From Manis javanica (Eukaryota > Chordata > Mammalia > Pholidota > Manidae): 64,000 bases of DNA. The notes under the pieces were generated by a model, which made no database searches, was not told the origin of the DNA, and saw only the letters and a program-made list of their open reading frames with translations. Made by a program: the position numbers and the translations under genes. The stretch lies in NCBI RefSeq assembly GCF_040802235.1, contig NC_133158.1:162351401-162415400 (forward strand), read 5' to 3'. Positions 22,397-30,847 of this stretch are shown piece after piece; positions within the stretch are counted from its first letter, which is position 1; each line of letters begins with the position of its first letter.

Positions 22397-23336
22397 GATC
22401 AAATGGTTTTTAACAACAATAAAATTCAGTATAGGGGGGTCAATGCTCAATGTACAATCATTAATCCATCTCAAGCCTAATTCTCATCAGTCTCCAATCT
22501 TCTGAAGCATAACGAACAAGTTCTTACATGGTGAACGAATTCTTACATAGTGAATAAATTCTTACATGGTGAACAGTACAAGGGCATTCATCACAGAAAC
22601 TTTCAATTTTGATCACGCATTATGACCTATAAACAATCAGGTCAAATATGAATATTCATTTGATTTTTGTACTTGATTTATATGTTGATCCCACATTTCT
22701 CCCTTTATTATTATTATTATTTTTATTTTTAATAAAATGCTGAAGTGGTAGGTAGATGCAAGATAAAGGTAGAAAACATAGTTTAGTGCTGTAAGAGGGC
22801 AAATGTAGATGATCAGATGATCAGGTGTGTGCCTATGGACTAAGTATTAATCCAGGCTAGACAAGGGCAGCAAAACATCCACGGATGCAGAAGATTTCTC
22901 TCAAAGCAGGGGGGGTGAGGTTCTGAGCCTCACCTCTGTTGATCCCCAAATTCTCACCTGATGGCCCCCCTGCGACTGTGCCTGTCTTAGGTTGTTCCTC
23001 CCTTGAGGAATCTTACCCGTCTCTGGCTAACCAGTCATCTTCCGGGGCCATACAGGGAAATGTAAAGTTGGTAAGTGAGAGAGAAGCCATATTCTTTGAA
23101 AAGGTTAGCTTTTTACTTCTTTGCAGATTTATGCCCTGTGGTTTCTATGCCCAGCACTTGTCTTGAGGTATCTTTACCACCTGGAGGAATTATGATACTC
23201 GGTAAATTCGATATGAGGCACGAATTCTATTTAAGGGTTGTAATTAGGAAGGAAGAAGAAAAGCTATAGATGTAGCATATGGAAGGAAACATGGGAGGAT
23301 TGATTATTTCTTTGACATATCTTCTTGTAGGGTACC

Positions 23337-23900
23337 TTAAGTATGTATATGTTTTAAACTACTAACTAATTTGCACACACATATTAACATAATAGGAATA
23401 CGGTGACATAAACAAAGCAAATCTATAATTACCATCCATCTCCAGTGAAGCCAAGAAAACCATTTAGGCACCCTAGGCATTTGTGATAATTTGTCTATGA
23501 TATGATGGATATTGTCCAACTGTACTTGACCAGTCTGAGAAAAATCAGACAGATTAAAGCAGCCCACTTCTGGGATCTGTTCACATCCCATATGTTCTTT
23601 TAACTGTAGATAGTCTATAGTCATGAGATTTTGGAGTGCTACAACTTGCACCCCTCCCAACTCCTGGTTGAGTTCCAACAGTACAGATCCGGTCAAATTC
23701 GTTGTCTCACTGTATGCACATGCCAGCCTAGACATCTCCCTCCTCATTCCTATGGCAAGTCCAGGAGACGGTGGGCTGGATGCAGCCACAACCGCAGCAT
23801 CGTCTGGATCCCTGTGGAGGCTTTTTGATGATCATCCCCTGGCACAAGTCCTCCAGAGAGTGCTGATGCCGGAAGCTCCTCCTCATATCGTATCTTAGTT
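23337..23900 (-). pseudogene. Retroviral envelope TM-subunit remnant inside the L1 module
   Basis: A 150-codon open stretch (23337-23789), extendable upstream without stop to about 23828. It shows the ectodomain plan of gamma-type TM proteins: a heptad region (LLELNQELGGVQVVALQN), an immunosuppressive-domain-like segment (LQNLMTIDYLQLKEHMG) and a disulfide loop region CEQIPEVGC where the usual CX6CC has lost the first cysteine of the pair. A FNLSDFSQ site and an LDNIHHIIDKL helix follow. A hydrophobic piece (VIIDLLCL) near the end may be the membrane anchor. Surface subunit and fusion peptide are not recognisable. It is too decayed to act as an envelope. Confidence 0.75.
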
Positions 23901-24184
23901 CATTTTCTGGGTATCCAAGCTAGGCCTTGATCTTCTGCATAGAAACAAACAGACCCTTTGCCCACACTTTGACATGCCCTCTATACCACTGTGCAGAACT
24001 CATTGGAGGTCAGCACACAGTAACTGCTTTTTTTTTTTTATTAAGAGAAAGGAATATTATCAGAAAAGAGTACCTCCATAGCTGATCATCTGACACCCTT
24101 TAAGTGATCAACATTAAGGATATTTAAAGCATGCGTTGATCTTTGATTTACCAATAGTTTTATCCTATCAAGGAGTAATCCCCC

Positions 24185-24187
24185 TTT

Positions 24188-24219
<32 letters not shown>

Positions 24220-24232
24220 TTTTTTTAATTTT
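24185..24232 (-). repeat. Internal A/GAAA-rich tail of the L1
   Basis: On the minus strand A9 followed by about nine GAAA units, just after the L1 3' UTR. (A)n that matures into (GAAA)n is a usual fate of L1 tails; the polypurine tract of L1 3' UTRs is the alternative reading. Confidence 0.7.
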
Positions 24233-24596
24233 TAATCTACACTTACATGAAGAATACTATGTTTACTATGCTCTCCCCTATATCAGGTCCCCCCTAACAA
24301 CCACATTACGGTTACTGTCCATCAGCTTAGCAAAATGTTGTAGAGTCACTACTTGTCCTCTCTGTGTTGTGCAGCCCACCCTCCCCTTTCTCCCTCCCCC
24401 CCATGCATGCTAATCTTAATACCCCCCTTCTTCTACCCCCCCTTATCCCTCCCTGCCCACCCATCCTCCCCAGTTCCTTTCCCTTTGGTACCTGTTAGTC
24501 CATTTTTGGGTTCTGTAATTCCGCTGCTGTTTTGTTCCTTCAGTTTTTCCTTTGTTCCTATACTCCTCAGATGAGTGAATTCATTTGGTATTTCTC
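24233..24596 (-). other. L1 3' untranslated region proper
   Basis: About 360 bp between the ORF2 stop and the internal tail. On the minus strand it is G-rich in the middle ('ggggggtattaagattagca', 'gggaggggg' runs), as usual for L1 3' UTRs. Confidence 0.75.
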
Positions 24597-27500
24597 TTAC
24601 TCCACTTGGCTTATTTCACTGAGCATAATACTCTCCAGCTCCATCCATGCTGCTGCAAATGGTTGGATTTTTCCACTTCTTATGGCTGAGTAGTATTCCA
24701 TTGTGTATATGTACCACATCTTCTTTATCCATTCATCTACCGATGGACATTTAGGTTGCTTCCAATTCTTGGCTATTGTAAATAGTGTTGTGATAAACAT
24801 AGGGGTGCATCTGTCTTTCTCAAACTTGATTGCTGCGTTCTTAGGGTAAATTCCTAGGAGTGGAATTCCTGGGTCAAATGGTAGCTCTGTTTTGAGCATT
24901 TTGATGAACCTCCATACTGCTTTCCACAATGGTTGAACTAATTTACATTCCCACCAGCAGTGTAGGAGGGTTCCCCTTTCTCCACAGCCTCGCCAACATT
25001 TGTTGTTGTTTGTCTTTTGGATGGCAGCTATCCTTTCTGGTGTGAGGTGATACCTCATTGTAGTTTTAAATTGCATTTCTCTGATAATTAGCAATGTGGA
25101 GCATCTTTTCATGTGTCTCTTGGCCATCTGCATTTCTTTTTTAGAGAACTGTCTGTTCAGTTCCTCTGCCCATTTTTTAATTGGGTTATTTGTTTTTTGT
25201 TTGTTGAGGCATGTGAGCTCTTTATATATTCTGGACGTCAAGCCTTTATTGGATCTGTCATTTTCAAATATATTCTCCCATACTGTAGGGTTCCTTTTTG
25301 TTCTATTGATGGTGTCTTTCGCTGTACAGAAGCTTTTCAGCTTAATGTAGTCCCACTTGCTCATTTTTGCTGTTGTTTTCCTTGCCCGGGGAGATATGCT
25401 CAAGAAGAGGTCACTCATGTTTATGTCTAAGAGGTTTTTGCCTATGTTTTCTTCCAAGAGTTTAATGGTTTCATGACTGACATTCAGGTCTTTGATCCAT
25501 TTTGAGTTTACCTTTGTATATGGGGTTAGACAATGCTCCAGTTTCATTCTCCTACACGTAGCTGTCCAGTTTTGCCAGCACCATCTGTTGAAGAGACTGT
25601 CATTTTGCCATTGTATGTCCATGGCTCCTTTATCAAATATTAATTGACCATATATGTTTGGGTTAATTTCTGGAGTCGCTAATCTGTTCCACTGGTCTGT
25701 GGCTCTGTTCTTGTGCCAGTACCAAATTGTCTTGATTACTATGGCTTTGTAGTAGAGCTTGAAGTTGGGGAGTGAGATCCCCTCTACTTTATTCTTCTTT
25801 TTCAGGATTGCTTTGGCTATTCGGGGTCTTTGGTGTTTCCATATGAATTTTTGAATTATTTGTTCCAATTCATTGAAGAATGTTGCTGGTAATTTGAGAG
25901 GGATTGCATCAAATCTGTATATTGCTTTGGGCAGGATGGCCATTTTGACGATATTAATTCTTCCTAGCCATGAGCATGGGATGAGTTTCCATTTATTAGT
26001 GTCCCCTTTAATTTCTCCTAAGAGTGACTTGTAGTTTTCAGAGTATAAGTCTTTCATTTCTTTGGTTAGGTTTATTCCTAGGTATTTTATTCTTTTTGAT
26101 GCAATGGTGAATGGAATTGTTTTCCTGATTTCTCTTTCTATTGACTCATTGTTAGTGTATAGGAAAGCTACAGGTTTCTGTGTGTTAATTTTGTATCCTG
26201 CAACTTTGCTGTATTCCGATATCAGTTCTAGTAGTTTTGGAGTGGAGTCTTTAGGGTTTTTTCTGTACAGTATCATATCATCTGCAAATAGTGACAGTTT
26301 AACTTCTTCTTTACCAATCTGGATTCCTTGTATTTCTTTGTTTTGTCTGATTGCTGTGGCTAGGACCTCCAGTACTATGTTGAATAACAGTGGGGAGAGT
26401 GGGCATCCCTGTCTTGTTCCCGATCTCAGAGGAAATGCTTTCAGCTTCTCGCTGTTCAGTATGATGCTGGCTGTGGGTTTATCACATATGGCCTTTATTA
26501 TGTTGAGGTACTTGCCCTCTATTCCCATTTTGCTGAGAGTTTTTATCATAAATGGACGTTGAATTTTGTCAAATGCTTTTTCAGCATCTATGGAGATGAT
26601 CATGTGGTTTTTGTCTTTCTTTTTGTTGATGTGGTGGATGATGTTGATGGATTTTCGAATGTTGTACCATCCTTGCATCCCTGGGATGAACCCCACTTGG
26701 TCATGGTGTATGATCCTTCTGATATACTGTTGAATTCTGTTTGCTAATATTTTATTGAGTATTTTTGCATCTACATTCATCAGGGATATTGGTCTGTAAT
26801 TTTCTTTTTTGGTGGGGTCTTTTCCTGGTTTTGGTATTAGGGTGATGTTGGCTTCATAGAATGAGTTTGGGAGTATTCCCTCTTCTTCTATTTTGTGGAA
26901 CACTTTAAGGAGAATGGGTATTATGTCTTCTCTGTGTGCCTGATAAAATTCCGAGGTAAATCCGTCCGGCCCCGGGGTTTTGTTCTTGGGTAGTTTTTTG
27001 ATTACCATTTCAATTTCTTTGCTCGTAGTTGGTTTGTTTAACTTTTGTGTTTCTTCCTTGGTCAGTCTTGGGAGGTTGTATTTTTCTAGGAAGTTGTCCA
27101 TTTTTTCTAGGTTTTCCAGCTTGTTGGCATATAGGTTTTCATAGTAGTCTTTAATAATTCTTTGTATTTCTGTGGAGTCTGTCGTGATTTTTCCATTCTC
27201 ATTTCTGATTACGTTGATTTGTGTTGATTCTCTTTTTCTCTTAATAAGTTGGGCTAGAGGCTTATCTATTTTGTTTATTTTCTCGAAGAACCAGCTCTTG
27301 GTTTCGTTGATTTTTGCTATTGTTTTATTCTTCTCAATTTTGTTTATTTCTTCTCTGATCTTTATTATGTCCCTCCTTCTGCTGACTTTAGGCCTCATTT
27401 GTTCTTCTTTTTCCAGTTTTGATAATTGTGATGTTAGACTATTCATTTGGGATTGTTCTTCCTTCTTCAAGTGTGCCTGGATTGCTATATACTTTCCTCT

Positions 27501-28380
27501 TAAGATTGCTTTCGCTGCGTCCCACAGAAGTTGGGGCTTATTGTTGTTGTTGTCATTTGTTTCTATATATCCCTTGATCTCTATTTTGATTTGTTCATTG
27601 ATCCATTGATTATTTAGTAGCATGTTGTTAAGCCTCCATGTGTTTGTGAGCCTTTTTGTTTTCCTTGTGGTCTGAAAAATTGGTTGGTAGAATTTCAATA
27701 TTTTGGAATTTACTGAGGCTCTTTTTGTGAGCTAGTATGTGGTCTATTCTGGAGAATGTTCCATGTGCACTTGAGAAGAATGTATATCCTGTTGCTTTTG
27801 GATCTAGAGTTCTATAGATGTCTATTAGGTCCATCTGTTCTAGTGTGTTGTTCAGTGCCTGTGTGTCCTTACTTATTTTCTGCCCGGTGGATCTATCCTT
27901 CAGAGTGAGTGGTGTGTTGAAGTCTCCTAAAATGAATGCATTGCAGTCTATTTCCCTCTTTAGTTCTGTTAGTATTTGCTTCACATATGCTGGTGCTCCT
28001 GTGTTGGGTGCATATATATTTAGAATGGTTATATCCTCTTGTTGGACTGAGCCCTTTATCATTATGTAGTATCCTTCTTTATCTCTTGTTACTTTCTTTG
28101 TTTTGAAGTCTATTTTGTCTGATATTAGTACTGCAACCCCTGCTTTCTTCTCACTGTTGTTTGCCTGAAATATGTTTTTCCATCCCTTGACTTTTAGTCT
28201 ATGCTTATCTTTGGGTTTAAGGTGAGTTTCTTGTAAGCAGCATATAGATGGGTCTTGCTTTTTTATCCATTCTATTACTCTGTGTCTTTTGATTGGTGCA
28301 TTAAGTCCATTTACATTTAGGGTGACTATTGAGAGATATGTACTTATTGCCACTGCAGGCTTTAGATTTGTGGTTACCAA
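24597..28380 (-). pseudogene. L1 ORF2 (endonuclease-reverse transcriptase), one frameshift
   Basis: ORF2p nicks target DNA and reverse-transcribes L1 RNA at the nick. The first frame (28380-27628, 250 codons) is the APE-type endonuclease: LNVNGLNAPIK (Asn), CLQETHL (Glu), FILGDFNTPL (Asp, Asn), SRIDHI and FSDH (Asp-His) are all present. The second frame (ending 24597; 1,033 codons from its first Met) has the [39 protein letters not shown], the catalytic LFADDMILY, and the C-terminal Cys-rich [18 protein letters not shown]. The frames change near 27650-27700. SDH is followed at once by KENK and TNTWRLNN, missing the usual AIKLE-type stretch, so a deletion of about 30 bp (my estimate) broke the frame. 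No other stop is seen. Confidence 0.93.
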
Positions 28381-28548
28381 AGGTTCAAGGTTAGCTTCTT
28401 TAGTGTCTTACTGCCTAACTTAGCTCGCTTATTGAGCTGTTATATACACTGTCTGGAGATTCTTTTCTTCTCTCCCTTCTTATTCCTCCTCCTCCATTCT
28501 TCATATGTTGTGTGTTTTGTTCTGTGCTCTTTTTAGGGGTGCTCCCAT

Positions 28549-29439
28549 CTAGAGCAGTCCCTGTAGGATGCCCTGTAGAGGTGGTTTGTGGGAAGCAAAT
28601 TCCCTCAGCTTTTGCTTGTCTGGGAATTGTTTAATCCCGCCATCATATTTAAATGATAGTCGTGCTGGATACAGTATCCTTGGTTCAAGGCCCTTCTGTT
28701 TCATTGCATTAAGTATATCATGCCATTCTCTTCTGGCCTGTAGGGTTTCTGTCGAGAAGTCTGATGTTAGCCTGATGGGTTTTCCTTTATAGGTGACCTT
28801 TTTCTCTCTAGCTGCCTTTAAAACTCTTTCCTTGTCCTTGATCCTTGCCATTTTAATTACTATGTGTCTTGGTGTTGTTTTCCTTGGATCCTTTCTGTTG
28901 GGGGTTCTGTGTAATTCCATGGTCTGTTGGATTATTTCCTCCCCCAGTTTGGGGAAGTTTTCAGCAATTATTTCTTCCAAGAGACTTTCTATCCCTTTTC
29001 CTCTTTCTTCTTCTTCTGGTACCCCTATAATACAAATATTATTCCTTTTGGCTTGGTCACATATTTCTCTTAGTGTTGTTTCATTCCTGGAGATCCTTTT
29101 ATCTCTCTCTATGCCAGCTTCTATACGTTCCTGTTCTCTGGCTTCCATTCCTTCAATGGCCTCTTGCATCTTATCCATTCTGCTTATAAATCCTTCCAGG
29201 GATTGTTTCACTTCTGTGATCTCCTTCCTGACATCTGTGGTCTCTCTCCGGACTTCATCCCACTGCTCTTGCATTTTTCTCTGCATCTCATCCCATTGCT
29301 CTTGCATTTTTCTCTGCATCTCTGTCAGCATGTTCATGATTGTTATTTTGAATTCTTTTTCAGGAGGACTGGTTAGGTCTGTCTCCTTCTCAGGTGTTGT
29401 CTCTGTGATCTTTGTCTGCCTGTAGTTTTGCCTTTTCAT
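28549..29439 (-). CDS. L1 ORF1 protein (RNA-binding trimer), intact 296 codons
   Basis: ORF1p coats L1 RNA as a trimer and is needed for retrotransposition. Start ATG at 29439, stop at 28551-28549. Domains: basic N terminus (MKRQNYRQTKITETTPEKE), long coiled coil (residues about 40-115: MQRKMQEQWDE repeats, EVKQSLEGFISRMDKMQEAI), RRM (NICIIGVPEEEERGKGIESL, about 130-215) and C-terminal domain (REWHDILNAMK, RILYPARLSFKYDGGIKQF). All conserved words are present and there is no internal stop, so the frame may still be functional. Odd: an 11-residue unit is duplicated in the coiled coil (see repeat at 29255-29320). Length is slightly below the 338 of human ORF1p. Confidence 0.92.
   Translation of the reverse strand: MKRQNYRQTKITETTPEKETDLTSPPEKEFKITIMNMLTEMQRKMQEQWDEMQRKMQEQWDEVRRETTDVRKEITEVKQSLEGFISRMDKMQEAIEGMEAREQERIEAGIERDKRISRNETTLREICDQAKRNNICIIGVPEEEERGKGIESLLEEIIAENFPKLGEEIIQQTMELHRTPNRKDPRKTTPRHIVIKMARIKDKERVLKAAREKKVTYKGKPIRLTSDFSTETLQARREWHDILNAMKQKGLEPRILYPARLSFKYDGGIKQFPDKQKLREFASHKPPLQGILQGLL
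29255..29320 (-). repeat. 33-bp tandem duplication in L1 ORF1
   Basis: 29255-29287 and 29288-29320 are identical except one C/T. They encode MQRKMQEQWDE twice. Eleven residues is one hendecad, so the coiled coil is lengthened without closing a whole number of heptads. Confidence 0.95.
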
Positions 29440-30832
29440 GGTGATAGAGATAGTTTGCAGAGCTGGTACAAGTGACCGCTGGAAGAGCTTCCCTTCTTGT
29501 TGGTTTGTGGCCTTCCTCTCCTGGGAGAATAGCGACCTCTAGTGGCTTGTGCTGGGCAGCTGTGTGCAGACAGGGCTTCTGCTTCCTGCCTGGATGCTAT
29601 GGAGTTTATATCCACTGTTGCTGTGGGCGTGACCTCGCTGGGGCTGCTCTTCCAAAATGGTGGAGCCCCATTGGAGGGGGAGCGGCCGGGAGGCTATTTA
29701 TCTCCATAAGGGGCCTCTGTGCTCCCTGCTGCCCAGGGAGTTAGAGTGCCCAGAGATCCCCAGATTCCCTGCCTCTGGTCTAAGTGACCTGTCCTGCCCC
29801 TTTAAGACTTCCAAAAAGCACTCTCCAAACCAAAACAACAACAGCAACAATGAGAGAGGGAACAGAAAAAAAAAAAAAAAGGAAAAAACACGCGATTTTT
29901 TTATTTTCGTCAGGCGCCGGTCCCAGGTACCCACTCAGTGGTCCTGCTGCCCTGTCTCCCTAGCACCAGAGTCCCTGTCCCTTCAAGGCTTCCAAAAAGC
30001 ACCCGCCCACCGGTCCCACAGGGCAAAACGCGCGATATTCTTTGTCCTCAGGCGCCGGTCCCAGGCACCCACTCACCAGTCCCCCCGCCCTGCCTCCCTA
30101 GCACCGGGGTCCCTGTCCCTTTAAGGCTTCCAAAAAGTACTCGCCAAAAAGAGAAAAAACAAAAAAGGGGAAAAACGCGTGATTTCCTCCATCCTCAGGC
30201 GCCGGTCTCAGGCACCCGCCCACCGGTCCCGCAGGGAAAAATGCGGGATATTCTTTGTCCTCAGGTGCCGGTCCCAGGCACCCGCTCACCGGTCCCACCA
30301 CCCTGCCTCCCTAGCAACGGGGTCCCTGTCCCTTTAAGGCTTCCAAAAAGCACTCGCCAAAAAGAGGAAAAAAAAGGGGAAAAACGCTTGATTTCCTCCG
30401 TCCTCAGGTGCCAGTCTCAGGCACCCGCCCACTGGTCCCACAGGGAAAAACGCACGATATTCTTTTTCCTCAGGCACCGGTCCCAGGCACCCGCTCACCG
30501 GTTCTGCTGCTCTGCCTCCCTAGCACCAGGGTCCCTGTCCCTTTAAGGCTTCCAAAAAGCACTCGCCAAAAAAAAAAAACCGCTCCGGTTTCTTTCCACC
30601 TGCCGGGAGCTGGGGGGAGGGGCGCTCGGGTCCTGCCGGGCCGGAGCTTGTATCTTATCCCCTTCACAAGGCGCTGGGTTCTTGCAGGTGTGGATGTGGT
30701 CTGGATGTTGTCCCGTGTCCTGTGGTCTCTATTTTAGGAAGATTTTTCTTTGTTATATTTTCATAGCTCTATGTGTTTTTGGGAGGAGATTTCCACTGCT
30801 CTACTCACGCTGCCATCCTGGCTCCGCCCCCC
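29440..30832 (-). promoter_or_regulatory. L1 5' UTR / internal promoter
   Basis: About 1.39 kb, GC- and CpG-rich, ending at the L1 5' terminus with a GGATGGC box that resembles the YY1 site at the start of other mammalian L1s. It contains the tandem block listed next. Plus-strand frames of 155-202 codons (29657-30124, 29938-30546) run antisense through it. Confidence 0.8.
29802..30566. repeat. Tandem repeat block in the L1 5' UTR, units of about 138-213 bp
   Basis: The anchor 'ttaaggcttccaaaaag' recurs at 29802 (variant), 29983 (variant), 30121, 30334 and 30543, giving spacings of 181, 138, 213 and 209. Each long unit holds the word 'cctcaggcgccggtc' plus 'caggcacccgc' twice, so there is a repeat inside the repeat. 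The shorter units lack one inner copy. Such monomer-like 5' UTRs are known in rodent L1s. Confidence 0.9.
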
Positions 30833-30847
30833 TAGTCTTATTTATTT
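30833..30847. repeat. Target-site duplication of the L1, right copy
   Basis: Identical to 22330-22344 over 15 bases; directly abuts the L1 5' end. Confidence 0.9.

Larger units (their letters stand above)
22373..24184 (-). mobile_element. Env-LTR-derived module fused to the L1 3' end
   Basis: On the L1 strand this segment follows an internal tail and precedes the terminal tail. Its first half contains a retroviral TM-type envelope remnant (separate entry). Its second half (about 23330-22373) is non-coding and ends AATAAA, 14 more bases to GCCCTCTC, then the tail: the layout of an LTR U3-R ending at its own polyadenylation site with no U5. A second short A-run lies at 24028-24041. The module is inside the L1 target duplication, so it came in with the L1. 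It could be a 3' transduction of a provirus 3' end or a stable feature of an L1 subfamily. Confidence 0.7.
22345..30832 (-). mobile_element. Full-length young LINE-1 with an env/LTR-derived 3' extension (8,488 bp)
   Basis: Read on the minus strand: 5' UTR starting GGGGGCGGAGCCAGGATGGC at 30832 with a YY1-like site (30832-29440), ORF1 (29439-28549), 168-bp spacer, ORF2 (28380-24597) with one frameshift, a short L1 3' UTR, an internal A/GAAA-rich tail (24232-24185), an unusual 1.8-kb module (24184-22373), then the terminal tail (22372-22345). A perfect 15-bp target duplication encloses the whole. Ordinary mammalian L1s are 6-7 kb. The extra length comes from the 3' module and the repeated 5' UTR. 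Full 5' end, perfect duplication and nearly intact frames show a recent insertion. It lies between RBP2 and RBP1. Confidence 0.95.

Noticed and set aside
24028..24041. This A-run as the border between L1 and the env-LTR module
   Set aside because: The larger A/GAAA tract at 24185-24232, directly after the L1 3' UTR, is the better candidate for the original L1 tail; 24028-24041 is probably internal to the module.
22345..24232. The env-LTR module as an older ERV fragment that happened to lie beside the L1 insertion site
   Set aside because: The L1 target duplication lies beyond the module, not between it and the L1.
28793..29425. 210-codon plus-strand frame
   Set aside because: Exact antisense of L1 ORF1; no domain of its own.
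29938..30546. Proline-rich 202-codon plus-strand frame as a host gene
   Set aside because: It lies wholly in the tandem repeats of the L1 5' UTR on the antisense strand and its residues just reflect the repeat units.
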